From positions 30,601-70,238 of the forward strand of contig PAFU01000046.1 in NCBI GenBank assembly GCA_002704225.1: 39,638 nucleotides of DNA. Direction: 5' to 3'. Every line of letters starts with the position of its first letter. Within the stretch, counting starts at the first letter, position 1. Shown piece by piece: positions 16,441 to 24,960 of this stretch. Made by a program: the position numbers and the translations under genes. The stretch comes from Gammaproteobacteria bacterium (GTDB taxonomy: Bacteria > Pseudomonadota > Gammaproteobacteria > Pseudomonadales > Azotimanducaceae). The notes below the pieces were generated by a model. That model was not told where the DNA came from and ran no database searches. It was given only the letters and a program-made list of their open reading frames with translations.

Positions 16441-16842
16441 CTATCGGCGCTTGGGTTCCACGTCTTCGGTGGCCGCGCCGCTGTCTTTCCAGCCGCGGTA
16501 TCCATCGCCGATGTGGCAAACACGTTCCAGTCCCATGTCTTGCACGGCCTTGGTGGCCAGCGCAGAACGCCAGCCGCTTTGGCAGTAAAAGACCAGTTTC
16601 TTGCCCGAGGCGAACACGTCTTTGTGATAGGGCGAGGACGGATCTACCCAAAACTCCAGCATGCCGCGTGGGGCATGAAAGGCGTTGGGTACTTTGCCTT
16701 CGCGCTCCAATTCCCGTGGGTCGCGTAGGTCCACGAACACTGCGTCATCGTCTTCCAACAGTGCTTCGGCTTCTTCAATGTCCAGTGTCTCAACTTCCGC
16801 CAGCGCGCGGTCAATTAAGTCTCTGTGGGTTACTTTCAACAT
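16441..16842 (-). CDS. Rhodanese-like domain protein
   Basis: This single-domain rhodanese of 133 residues transfers or carries sulfane sulfur in the cytoplasm. Conserved features are FVDLRDPRELEREGKVPNA and the active-site loop LVFYCQSGWRSALA, with the catalytic cysteine in YCQSGWR. The frame runs upstream to 16947, but ATG 16842 is supported by a GGAG site and gives a typical N-terminus (LKVTHRDLI). It follows the enoyl-CoA hydratase by 31 bp on the same strand. Whether it is a sulfurtransferase of a defined pathway cannot be told. Confidence 0.88.
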   Translation of the reverse strand: MLKVTHRDLIDRALAEVETLDIEEAEALLEDDDAVFVDLRDPRELEREGKVPNAFHAPRGMLEFWVDPSSPYHKDVFASGKKLVFYCQSGWRSALATKAVQDMGLERVCHIGDGYRGWKDSGAATEDVEPKRR

Positions 16843-16873
16843 AATGAACTCCGTATTGGATTTGGCGGGCGGA

Positions 16874-17644
16874 CTACTTGCCCTGCCAGTTTGGCGCGCG
16901 CTTCTCGGCAAAGGCCTTGGGGCCTTCGATAAAGTCTTCGCTACCAACCATGGCTTTCACTGAATCGTATTTGCCTTCCATGGCGTCTTGCAGCGATGCA
17001 CTGTCTAAACTCTTGTAGACCACGTCTTTGCTGGCGCGTATGGACAACGGTGCGCAGGCACAGATTTGTTTGGCCCAGTCCATCGCGGCGTCCATTAACT
17101 GGTCATGGGGTACCACGTCGTTGACGAAGCCGAGTTCCTTGCCTTCTTCCGGGCTGACATGGCGTCCGGTCAAAATCATGCCCAGAGCGCGCTTGGGTCC
17201 GATCTGGCGTGGCAGCCTGTTCAGTCCGCCGGCCAGTGCGGCCAAACCGACTTTGGGCTCGGGCAGCGCGAATTTTGCGTTTTCAGATGCAATGATCAGG
17301 TCGCAGGCCAGAGCGATCTCAAAACCACCGCCCATGGCCACGCCGTTTACCGCGGCGATAACGGGCTTGTTCATATCGAAGCGTGAGGTCAGGCCACCAA
17401 AACCGCGTGGGGTAGGTACACGCTCGCCGCCTTCGGCTTGGTAGCGCAAATCGTTACCGGCGCTGAAACCTCGGCCTTCGCCGGTGATGATGGCGACCCA
17501 CAAGTCATCGTCGGCAGCAAAATCATCAAATACCTCACCCAACTCGGCGTTTGCTAGGGGATGCAGGGCGTTCAACCGATCCGGTCGATTGATGCGCACG
17601 GTCATGATGTGATCGGCTTTCTCTACAATGGAATATTCACCCAT
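16874..17644 (-). CDS. Enoyl-CoA hydratase/isomerase family protein
   Basis: The 256-residue crotonase-fold protein probably hydrates enoyl-CoA intermediates of fatty-acid or related breakdown. The oxyanion-hole segments are GFSAGNDL and AVNGVAMGGGFEIALACDLIIA. Both glutamates typical of true hydratases are present, in GGGFE and in ALPEPKVGL. The C-terminal end AFAEKRAPNWQGK is also typical. ATG 17644 follows GAGGAGAGAG. It lies 48 bp after the histidine phosphatase gene, within a minus-strand run of four genes. CoA-substrate specificity is unknown. Confidence 0.9.
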   Translation of the reverse strand: MGEYSIVEKADHIMTVRINRPDRLNALHPLANAELGEVFDDFAADDDLWVAIITGEGRGFSAGNDLRYQAEGGERVPTPRGFGGLTSRFDMNKPVIAAVNGVAMGGGFEIALACDLIIASENAKFALPEPKVGLAALAGGLNRLPRQIGPKRALGMILTGRHVSPEEGKELGFVNDVVPHDQLMDAAMDWAKQICACAPLSIRASKDVVYKSLDSASLQDAMEGKYDSVKAMVGSEDFIEGPKAFAEKRAPNWQGK

Positions 17645-17692
17645 AATCTCTCTCCTCAAATACTCTGCTGTGAATCAATTAGGTCATCGACT

Positions 17693-18316
17693 TTAACTGA
17701 AGGGCTTGCGGTGTGCACAGTTGTTGAAATCGATCAGCTCGTTGGTGTCGCTGGAGCCTCGTATGCGTATTTGGGTCAGGCTGCAGTTTTCGAAGTGGTA
17801 GCGTCCCCATTCGGTAGGGGTGTCGTGCATCAGCTCACCAAGGGCGATGGCCATGGCTGCACCATGGCTGACCACGAGCACCGTTTCGTCTTCGCTGTGG
17901 GCGGCGCTGATGTCTTCCAGACTTTGCCGCATGCGTTGGCCAACCGTTGAAATCGCTTCGCCATTGGGTGGTGCCCAGCTGGTGTCTTCGTTTAATCGTT
18001 GGATCAGGTTGTGTTCGCTGTTCAAGTCGGTAAAGCGCATGTCCTCCCAGTCGCCAATGGACATTTCCGCTAGGCCATCCACCACTTGGTGGCTCGCCTT
18101 TGAGGACGGAGCCGCCAACGCTCCGGTGTGTCGGCAACGGTCGAGGGGGCTGGTATATACCGCCGCAAGGTTCTCTTTTTGGCTCAGGTGGCGACCGGTC
18201 AAATAGGCCTGCCAGCGTCCGCGTAGGGTGAGGGGCGTATCGGTGGAGCCGTGCCAGCGCCCAAGTTTGTTCGCGGAGATTTGGCCGTGCCTGAGAAGAA
18301 GAAGTCTTGGTGCCAT
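17693..18316 (-). CDS. Histidine phosphatase family protein
   Basis: This branched phosphoglycerate-mutase-type phosphatase of 207 residues has the catalytic RHG at residues 9-11 (LLLLRHGQISANKLGRWHGSTDTPLT). The second histidine is in VLVVSHGAAMAIAL, and a conserved arginine is in YTSPLDRCRHT. The substrate is not evident; family members act on phosphoglycerate, cobalamin intermediates and others. No cobalamin genes are near. ATG 18316 follows AGGA and removes a non-homologous upstream extension. It is 43 bp downstream of the symporter gene. Confidence 0.87.
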   Translation of the reverse strand: MAPRLLLLRHGQISANKLGRWHGSTDTPLTLRGRWQAYLTGRHLSQKENLAAVYTSPLDRCRHTGALAAPSSKASHQVVDGLAEMSIGDWEDMRFTDLNSEHNLIQRLNEDTSWAPPNGEAISTVGQRMRQSLEDISAAHSEDETVLVVSHGAAMAIALGELMHDTPTEWGRYHFENCSLTQIRIRGSSDTNELIDFNNCAHRKPFS

Positions 18317-18359
18317 GATGAGTCCTATGAACGCTGGGAAATAGGGTTGCCTGTGGAAA

Positions 18360-19595
18360 CTAAGTCGTAAACCGTTTGGCCACCAAACATCCGACCAAGT
18401 CGCCTTCAACGTTTACCGCTGTTCGGAAGGTGTCCAGTGGCCGTTCGATCAGCAGCAGCAGTCCAATGGCTTCCAGCGGTATGCCAACGGCGAGTAGCAC
18501 CATTTGCATACCGGCCATGGAGCCTGAGGGAATGCCCGGCGCGCCGACGGATGACAGCATGGCGACAAGGAAAATGGCGACGATCCCCGTGGTGCCCAGT
18601 TCAATGCCGAACATATAGGCCAAAAACACGGCGGCGATGCCCTCAAACAGCGCGGTACCGTCCATATTGGCGGTGGCCCCCAAGGGCAGCACAAAGGCGC
18701 TGCGTGCAGAGTCAACGCCAAGTTTGGTTTGGGCCGTGTTCATGGACAGCGGTAGGGTGGCGGCGCTGGACGAGGTAAACAGGGCGGTGATCATGGGCTG
18801 GCTGACCGCCCGTAAAAACTGCAGCGGATTCATGCCGGACACCAGCCAGGCAATGGCTGGCAGTACGATCAGACCGTGGAACAGGGTGGCGGCGAACACG
18901 ACGCCGGCCAATTGGCCCAGAGCCGCCAGGGTGGAAAAGTCGATCTTTTGTGCCAACTGGAAGGTGATGGCAAACAGGCCGATGGGCAGTGTGGTGAGTA
19001 CCCAGCCCGCCAGCTTGTAGGTGACTTGGGCGAGTTCGTCAAAGATTTTGGGTATCGCTGAGTCTTCCGGCACTGTCATGGCGGCGGCTAGGCCAATGAA
19101 GATTGCGCCAACCAAGATGCCTAGCACATTCATTTCGCTGAGCGCATTGAACGGGTTGATTAGCATGCGCTGCAGCAGATTATTCAACAGACTGAATGTG
19201 GAGCCGTCACCGGGGTCGATCAGCCGAGCGGATTGAGCGGTGACGTCGCCGAGTGCGCTGGCGTCCTCGATCAGTGGCGGGAATGCTGTCCACGGATGAT
19301 AGAACAAGACGACCACCAGACCGATGCACACGGCGATCCCGGTGGTGGTGAGGTAGTAGGCGATGGTCACCGAGCCCAGTCGGCCCATTTGTCGGGACGC
19401 GCGCAGTTGCATCACGCCGGCGATCAGTGAAAAGAAAATCAGCGGGGCGATGACCATTTTCAGTGCGGAGAAGAAGGCCGTGCGCAGCAACTGGGTGAAC
19501 TGATCCAACCAGACGATGTCGGGCAGGGTGACAGCGGTCAGCCATCCCAAAACGGCGGAGGCAAAGATCAACGGTGCAAACCAGCGTGAATTCAT
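18360..19595 (-). CDS. Dicarboxylate/amino acid:cation symporter (DAACS/SDF family)
   Basis: The 411-residue inner-membrane transporter belongs to the sodium:dicarboxylate symporter family (GltP/DctA type). It has many hydrophobic segments and the diagnostic substrate/cation-binding stretch LPLGATANMDGTALFEG. A Ser-rich loop (FTSSSAATLPLSM) precedes it, and VGAPGIPSGSMAGMQ follows. It would take up glutamate, aspartate or C4-dicarboxylates with Na+ or H+; the sequence does not decide which. The start ATG 19595 follows AGGAACC. It is the first gene of a four-gene minus-strand run and divergent from apbE. Confidence 0.9.
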   Translation of the reverse strand: MNSRWFAPLIFASAVLGWLTAVTLPDIVWLDQFTQLLRTAFFSALKMVIAPLIFFSLIAGVMQLRASRQMGRLGSVTIAYYLTTTGIAVCIGLVVVLFYHPWTAFPPLIEDASALGDVTAQSARLIDPGDGSTFSLLNNLLQRMLINPFNALSEMNVLGILVGAIFIGLAAAMTVPEDSAIPKIFDELAQVTYKLAGWVLTTLPIGLFAITFQLAQKIDFSTLAALGQLAGVVFAATLFHGLIVLPAIAWLVSGMNPLQFLRAVSQPMITALFTSSSAATLPLSMNTAQTKLGVDSARSAFVLPLGATANMDGTALFEGIAAVFLAYMFGIELGTTGIVAIFLVAMLSSVGAPGIPSGSMAGMQMVLLAVGIPLEAIGLLLLIERPLDTFRTAVNVEGDLVGCLVAKRFTT

Positions 19596-19766
19596 TCGAG
19601 GGTTCCTAAGTCTTCAATCCGGCAGTCGTTAGATCGCCGCAAACCGAGAATGTTGCCTCGTGAGGCGTGAATTAGCAAAAGCGCAGTTTCTGTTCTGCTA
19701 TGGGGTCTTCTGGTCGTTGCGGGCAGGGTAAGATGGGCGAATTGTTTGAGTGGAAAGAACGCGAAC

Positions 19767-20840
19767 GTGAACAAAAAATTGCTGCGGTTATCTGTGTTGT
19801 CCCTCGGGTTGGTTGTGTTGGTTGGCTGTGGTTCCGACTCGCAAACCACGGAGCAGGCGAACGGTGCGGGCGCCGCGGGCGCAATCGAAAACTATCGGCT
19901 GCTCGAAGGGTCAACCATGGGCACCTACTACCGGGTGCAGTATCGCCAAACCGAACAGTGTGCTGTGGCGACGAACGAAGTGGATCGCCTGCTGGTGTCG
20001 TTCAACCAGAGCTTGTCAACCTACATCCCAAGCTCTGAAATCAGTGGGTTCAATCAGGCGCGGGCTGAGACCTGGGTGTCCCTGACACCGCGCTTCAGCG
20101 GTGTGCTGCAGGCGGCGCTGCAGATTTGGCGCGAAAGCGAGGGGGCTTTTGATGTCACCATTGGCCCCTTGGTAAACCTGTGGGGTTTTGGGCCTACGGA
20201 GGTGGTGGAACTGCCCTCTGACGAGAGTCTACGTCAAGCTGCGCGTTGGGTTGGTATGCAGCAACTGCAGTTTGATTGGGGCAACAGCGCCGCCCGAAAA
20301 AACATCGACGAGGTGTATGTGGACTTATCTGCTCTGGCCAAGGGCTTGGGTGTGGACGAAGTAGCGGATTATCTGGTGGCCTCGAACTGCGCTGACTTTA
20401 TGGTGGATATCGGCGGTGAGATGCGAACCTTGGGCCAGAGTCCCTCGGGGAGACTGTGGCGTATTGGGGTTGAGCGGCCGGTGCCGGGTCAGCGGGGATT
20501 GATACAGAAGGTGTTAGCGGTATCGGGTCAGGGTATTGCGACCTCTGGCGATTACCGAAATTTCCGTCAGGTAGACGGTGTTCGGGTCGATCATGTGATT
20601 GATCCCCGCAGTGGGCGGCCGGCGGACAACCGCGTGGCGTCGGTGACCGTGATTCATCCCCAGGCCCAATTCGCTGACGCCTACGCCACGACCATCATGG
20701 TGCTGGGGGTTGACGATGGCATGGCTCTGGCCAAACGGTTAAAACTTGCGGTGCTGATTATCGAGAAAAGCGCTGATGACACATTTGTTGAGCGCTATAC
20801 TACGCCCATGCGGACCTTCTTTGTTGCGCCTTCGGAGTAA
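19767..20840 (+). CDS. apbE: FAD:protein FMN transferase ApbE (lipoprotein)
   Basis: ApbE covalently attaches FMN to threonine in the NqrB and NqrC subunits of the sodium-pumping NADH:quinone reductase and related proteins, on the periplasmic side. The 357-residue product starts at GTG 19767 with a lipoprotein signal (NKKLLRLSVLSL core, lipobox LVGC). Conserved parts are GSTMGTYYRVQY, SEGAFDVTIGPLVNLWGFG, VDLSALAKGLGVD, DIGGEMRTLG, and HVIDPRSGRP with the magnesium-site neighbourhood. nqrM follows after 3 bp. The nqrA-F genes, usually just upstream, are absent here. Confidence 0.93.
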   Translation: MNKKLLRLSVLSLGLVVLVGCGSDSQTTEQANGAGAAGAIENYRLLEGSTMGTYYRVQYRQTEQCAVATNEVDRLLVSFNQSLSTYIPSSEISGFNQARAETWVSLTPRFSGVLQAALQIWRESEGAFDVTIGPLVNLWGFGPTEVVELPSDESLRQAARWVGMQQLQFDWGNSAARKNIDEVYVDLSALAKGLGVDEVADYLVASNCADFMVDIGGEMRTLGQSPSGRLWRIGVERPVPGQRGLIQKVLAVSGQGIATSGDYRNFRQVDGVRVDHVIDPRSGRPADNRVASVTVIHPQAQFADAYATTIMVLGVDDGMALAKRLKLAVLIIEKSADDTFVERYTTPMRTFFVAPSE

Positions 20841-20843
20841 ACT

Positions 20844-21083
20844 ATGGATACCTTAATCGTCGCGTTTTTCGTCATGCTGGGCTTGGTTACTGCCATGGCC
20901 GTTGGCGTAATCTTTGGTCGCAAACCCATCGCGGGCAGCTGTGGCGGCATGAAGGCTCTTGGCATGGAGATGGATTGCGAGGTCTGCGGCGGTGACCCGG
21001 AGTACTGCGAAAAATCGCCCTTCGTTTCCTCGCCAGCCGCCAGTCAATCTCAGGATGATCTGGCTCAACGCGTCGGCAAGTAG
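20844..21083 (+). CDS. nqrM: Na+-translocating NADH:quinone reductase maturation protein NqrM
   Basis: NqrM (DUF539) is needed to insert iron between subunits NqrD and NqrE of the Na+-NQR complex. The 79-residue product has one N-terminal membrane helix (about 3-24) and the GRKPIAGSCGG motif with Cys33, followed by Cys45, Cys48 and Cys55 in the D-C-E-V-C-G-G-D-P-E-Y-C cluster. The C-terminal tail beyond about 60 is variable. It is co-transcribed with apbE, and the lolC gene begins 20 bp after its stop. Confidence 0.92.
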   Translation: MDTLIVAFFVMLGLVTAMAVGVIFGRKPIAGSCGGMKALGMEMDCEVCGGDPEYCEKSPFVSSPAASQSQDDLAQRVGK

Positions 21084-21103
21084 CCGACGCAGACCGCTGA
21101 AAC

Positions 21104-22360
21104 ATGCGGGCTAATCTCACCACGTTTATGGCTCTGCGCTACGCGCTGGGCCGTTTTGGCGGCGCGCAGCGGAACGGTGCGACGGGTGCAACCTCGGTGG
21201 GTTCATTGGCGCTGGCGGGCCTGATCATCAGCATTGCCGTTCTGGTCTTCGTGATGTCGGTGGTGAATGGGTTTGAGCGCGAGTTGCGTGAGCGATTGTT
21301 GAACGTCTTGCCACACATGACCGCTACGTCTCAGCGAGGTATGCCCACAACAGCATTAGGGGATTTAACGGTGCTGCCCAACAACAGCGGTCTGGTGGCG
21401 TTGGCTCCCATGGTGCGCAGCAGTGGGTTGATCGCGGCCAACGGTGAAGTGCGTGCGACGCAAATCACCGGCATCGACGCTGCCTACGGCAGTGTCAGTG
21501 CGCTGGGTGACTTCATGGTGTCTGGACAGCTCGCTGATCTCCATCACTCCCGATTTGGGGTGGTCTTGGGCGGTCGACTGGCGGATCAATTGAGTCTGCA
21601 GGTGGGTGACGATGCGGTGCTGCTGCTGCCGGATCAGAGGGTCAGCATCGCCGGTGCACTGCCGCGCCAAAAGCGTTTTTCTGTCGTTGGGATTTTTCGC
21701 AGTCAGTCGCAACTCGACAGCAGTGGTATCTTTATCGGCCTAGCTGATGCCCAACGTTTGCTCCGCCTGCCAGGACGGGTGCATGGGGTTCAGGGGCGTC
21801 TGCACGATTTGTTTGGCAGTGGCAGCGCCAGTCAGTATCTCTACCAACGCTTTGCCGCGAACGATCTACGGGTGCGCTCATGGATGGTCGAGTTTGGGAC
21901 GCTTTACCAAGCCATCTCCGTGCAAAAAGCCACGTTGTTTTTGCTCTTTTCACTGCTCATCGCCGTTGCGGCGTTTAACCTCGTCTCCGGCTTGATCATG
22001 ATTGTCGAGCAGCGACGCGGTGATATCGCGATTTTGCGCAGCATGGGGGCCAGTCGCCTTCAAGTGCTGGCCTTGTTCTGCATGCTGGGTACATTGCTCG
22101 GCGTGGTGGGAACACTCGCCGGCGTGGCTACGGGATTGGGCCTCGGATGGTTGTTGCCAGCACTGGTAAACGGTGGCTCGGCACTGTTTCAGTATGATCT
22201 GATGTCTCAGTATTTTATTTCTTATTTGCCCGTGCAGGTATTGCCTGAGGACCTGCTGATCATCAGTGCCTTGTCCATTGGCGCTGCGCTGTTGGCTAGC
22301 CTGTATCCTGCATGGCGCGCCATGGGTCTGATGCCTAGTCGAGTACTCGCCAATGAATGA
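21104..22360 (+). CDS. lolC: Lipoprotein-releasing ABC transporter permease LolC
   Basis: LolC is an inner-membrane subunit of LolCDE, which extracts mature lipoproteins for hand-over to LolA. The 418-residue protein shows the family plan: one N-terminal membrane helix (about 30-55, with VFVMSVVNGFERELRERLL after it), a large periplasmic domain, and three C-terminal helices (from about 280). EQRRGDIAILRSMGAS is the cytoplasmic coupling segment. It is named LolC because it comes before lolD; sequence alone does not clearly separate LolC from LolE. The stop overlaps the lolD start by 8 bp. Confidence 0.9.
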   Translation: MRANLTTFMALRYALGRFGGAQRNGATGATSVGSLALAGLIISIAVLVFVMSVVNGFERELRERLLNVLPHMTATSQRGMPTTALGDLTVLPNNSGLVALAPMVRSSGLIAANGEVRATQITGIDAAYGSVSALGDFMVSGQLADLHHSRFGVVLGGRLADQLSLQVGDDAVLLLPDQRVSIAGALPRQKRFSVVGIFRSQSQLDSSGIFIGLADAQRLLRLPGRVHGVQGRLHDLFGSGSASQYLYQRFAANDLRVRSWMVEFGTLYQAISVQKATLFLLFSLLIAVAAFNLVSGLIMIVEQRRGDIAILRSMGASRLQVLALFCMLGTLLGVVGTLAGVATGLGLGWLLPALVNGGSALFQYDLMSQYFISYLPVQVLPEDLLIISALSIGAALLASLYPAWRAMGLMPSRVLANE

Positions 22361-23057
22361 ATCCACGATCATATTGAACGCCAAAGGCATCGAAAAACGC
22401 TTTGCGCAAGGCGATGCATCCATTGAGGTGCTCGGCGGTGTGGATCTGTCGTTGGCGGCAGGGGAACGCGTTGCCATTGTCGGTCGCTCGGGCTCCGGCA
22501 AGAGCAGCTTGCTGCATGTGTTAGCGGGGCTGGACGACGTGAATCAAGGCCAAATATTTGTAGCCGGCGAACCGATGGCTGCTGCCAGTAACGACGCCAG
22601 AACCGCACTCAGGCGAAAATACATGGGCTTTGTCTATCAGCAGCATCACCTGCTACCGGAATTTTCGGCGCTGGAAAATGTCGCTTTGCCGCTGCGTCTT
22701 AACGGTTTGTCGCAAACGATCGCGGAACAACAAAGCCGTAAATTATTAGATCGGATTGGTTTGGGAGCCCGCGTACAGCATCTGCCGGGTGAGTTGTCTG
22801 GCGGTGAGCGCCAGCGGGTGGCCGTGGCCCGGGCTCTAATCCATCAGCCTAAACTTGTGATGGCAGACGAACCTACGGGCAATCTTGATACCACCAGCGC
22901 GGCTGAATTGATGGCGCTGATGGTGGAACTGAGCGAGTCCAGCGGTGTGGCCTTTTTGGTAGTGACTCACGACCCCTCCATGCTGCATCAATTTGATCGG
23001 GTGCTGACGTTGGTCGATGGCAAGCTGCAGGCGGTTTCCGCAGATGACGACGGATAG
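22353..23057 (+). CDS. lolD: Lipoprotein-releasing system ATP-binding protein LolD
   Basis: LolD is the ATPase of LolCDE. The 234-residue protein has Walker A GRSGSGKSS, a Q-loop in VYQQHHLLPEFSALENV (the H-H-L-L-P-E-F stretch is characteristic of LolD), signature LSGGERQRVAVARAL, Walker B LVMADEPTGNLD and the switch histidine in VVTHD. It overlaps lolC (8 bp) and lolE (14 bp), consistent with stoichiometric, coupled translation. Confidence 0.95.
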   Translation: MNESTIILNAKGIEKRFAQGDASIEVLGGVDLSLAAGERVAIVGRSGSGKSSLLHVLAGLDDVNQGQIFVAGEPMAAASNDARTALRRKYMGFVYQQHHLLPEFSALENVALPLRLNGLSQTIAEQQSRKLLDRIGLGARVQHLPGELSGGERQRVAVARALIHQPKLVMADEPTGNLDTTSAAELMALMVELSESSGVAFLVVTHDPSMLHQFDRVLTLVDGKLQAVSADDDG

Positions 23058-24294
23058 CCCGATTCCTGCTGCTGCGGTTAACGGCACGAGTCTCGGGCTG
23101 ATCGCTCGAATGGCTGGTCGCATGCTGCTTCATGGCGCGAATGGTTTTGCTCGCTTTGTGACTTGGGTGTCGTTGATTGGTTTGGTGCTCGGCGTAGCCA
23201 TACTGACCTTGGTGGTCAACGTGATGAACGGTTTCGATCACGAACTGCGCCAACGTTTGCTGGGCAGTATTCCTCATGTATCCATCGCCCAGACCCCGCT
23301 GTCGCCGGCGCTTCAGGCAGCGCTAGAGTCCGACCCTCAGGTACAAAGCTTGGGCAAGTATTATCAAGGCTTCGGCGTGGTTGCCGCTGGGGCGAAAACC
23401 CAGCCGGTGCGCGTTATTGGCTTTGCCGGTGAGGAACTGGCCAGCATGAATGCCATCGCCTCAGTGATGCAGCGGGGTGAACTGTCTAACCTGCAGACGA
23501 CGACTGATGCGCTCGTCATGGGCGAACCCTTAGCCCGGTACCAAGGCCTTTCCTTGGGTGATCCGGTCATGATTGGGGTGACGGTGAGTCGGGGCGACAG
23601 CGTCACCTTGCGCTGGCTCAGGCTAAATCTGGTCGGCACGTTCGAAATGGGCGCGGAAACGGACTACAGCATGGTGCTGGTGAATCTTGATGGTCATACC
23701 GATACCTACTGGGGTGAGTTAGGGCAGGTAGGCACGCGGGTGATGCTGGACAATCCGATGCAGGCGGGTGGCTTTGGGCGGCGGCTTCGTGAGTTGGAAC
23801 CGGCTGTTCCTGTGGACACTTGGGAAGACGTGTATGGCGAACTGTTTCAGGCCGTGCGCATGGAAAAGACCATGATGTTTGTTTTGTTGTTGTTGGTCGT
23901 GGCGATCGCAGGTTTCAATATCATCGCCGGGCAATCAATGATGGTGCATGACAAACGAGCCCAGATCGCCATGCTGCGAACACTTGGGGCTGACCGTCGG
24001 TTTGTGCTGTCACTGTTCTTGTCCCAAGGCGCGGTGGTGGCGGTATTTGGAACAGCCACTGGCTTGGGTCTGGGCATGCTGCTGACGGTATACGTGAACG
24101 ACGTGGTGAATGTTCTCGGTGCCATCAGTGGTCAGCATCTGCTGGACGGATCCTATTTCGTGTCGGTACCCACCCAGATTGTGTCGTCAGATGTTCTGAT
24201 CATTGCGCTGCTCAGTTCAGGTATTGCGCTGCTGTCGTCCTGGCTGCCAGCCCGGCGGGCCAGTCAGCTCAATCCCGCGCGATATTTGCACTGA
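23044..24294 (+). CDS. lolE: Lipoprotein-releasing ABC transporter permease LolE
   Basis: This is the second permease of LolCDE, 416 residues. An N-terminal helix near 40-65 (WVSLIGLVLGVAILTLVV, then NVMNGFDHELRQRLLG) is followed by a periplasmic domain and three C-terminal helices. The cytoplasmic segment is DKRAQIAMLRTLGAD. The ATG at 23044 inside the end of lolD is preferred to the upstream in-frame TTG at 23017, because it gives the usual short N-terminus. It differs substantially from LolC, so the system is the heterodimeric LolCDE type. It ends 23 bp before the convergent DUF2062 gene. Confidence 0.9.
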   Translation: MTTDSPIPAAAVNGTSLGLIARMAGRMLLHGANGFARFVTWVSLIGLVLGVAILTLVVNVMNGFDHELRQRLLGSIPHVSIAQTPLSPALQAALESDPQVQSLGKYYQGFGVVAAGAKTQPVRVIGFAGEELASMNAIASVMQRGELSNLQTTTDALVMGEPLARYQGLSLGDPVMIGVTVSRGDSVTLRWLRLNLVGTFEMGAETDYSMVLVNLDGHTDTYWGELGQVGTRVMLDNPMQAGGFGRRLRELEPAVPVDTWEDVYGELFQAVRMEKTMMFVLLLLVVAIAGFNIIAGQSMMVHDKRAQIAMLRTLGADRRFVLSLFLSQGAVVAVFGTATGLGLGMLLTVYVNDVVNVLGAISGQHLLDGSYFVSVPTQIVSSDVLIIALLSSGIALLSSWLPARRASQLNPARYLH

Positions 24295-24317
24295 TCGGGT
24301 GAGACTCTGGGACCGCA

Positions 24318-24854
24318 TCAACGGTCTGATGTAGTTGCTCTGTTTGCCCTTTCTCGACGGCGTTTACGCCATCGCCGAACAACACGATTGCGCCAAATGA
24401 AATAGGTGGCGGTGAACCCGACGCTGCCACTGATCAGCCCGCAAAAGAAGGCTCCGACCACGAGGGGTTTACTGATCGTGAAAAAGTTCGCAAACAGCCA
24501 GTCAAATGTGATTTCTACGTCCAGATCCGCAGCGTCAATACCCAGTATCCAGGCACCCAGACGGTAAGAGGCATAAAACATGGGTGGAATGGTGATGGGG
24601 TTAGTGATCCAAACCAGTGCCACGGATAGGGGTAGATTCACCCGCGTGACGATGGCAATTAGGGCAGCCAGCAGCATTTGGGACGGTACCGGGATAAAGG
24701 CGGAGAAAAGACCGACAAAGGCCGCGCCAGAAACCGAGCGCCGGTTGAAGTGCCAAAGCTCCGAGCGATTGAGCCAACGAGCCACAGGCCGCAGGGCGCT
24801 TATCTCACGCAAACTGTCGCGACTTGGGATTAATTTACGCCATCGGTCTTTCAT
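24318..24854 (-). CDS. DUF2062 domain-containing membrane protein
   Basis: The 178-residue protein matches DUF2062. FVGLFSAFIPVPSQMLLAALIAI and NLPLSVALVWITNPITIPPMFY are the typical hydrophobic blocks with conserved Pro and Asn-Pro residues, and a further membrane helix lies near 135-155. The C-terminus is strongly basic (RRWRKRRRERANR), suggesting a cytoplasmic end. Function is unknown in the family. Its position between lolE and comEC matches gene order in Pseudomonas. Confidence 0.88.
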   Translation of the reverse strand: MKDRWRKLIPSRDSLREISALRPVARWLNRSELWHFNRRSVSGAAFVGLFSAFIPVPSQMLLAALIAIVTRVNLPLSVALVWITNPITIPPMFYASYRLGAWILGIDAADLDVEITFDWLFANFFTISKPLVVGAFFCGLISGSVGFTATYFIWRNRVVRRWRKRRRERANRATTSDR

Positions 24855-24960
24855 GATGTTGTTTTAATGATTGCCGTCGTTCGCTTCAAATGTTGTACGT
24901 CACGCGTTTGTCCGTTTTTCCACCAGCGTGCCTCACAGCCGAGCTGTCTGAGCGGAAATA

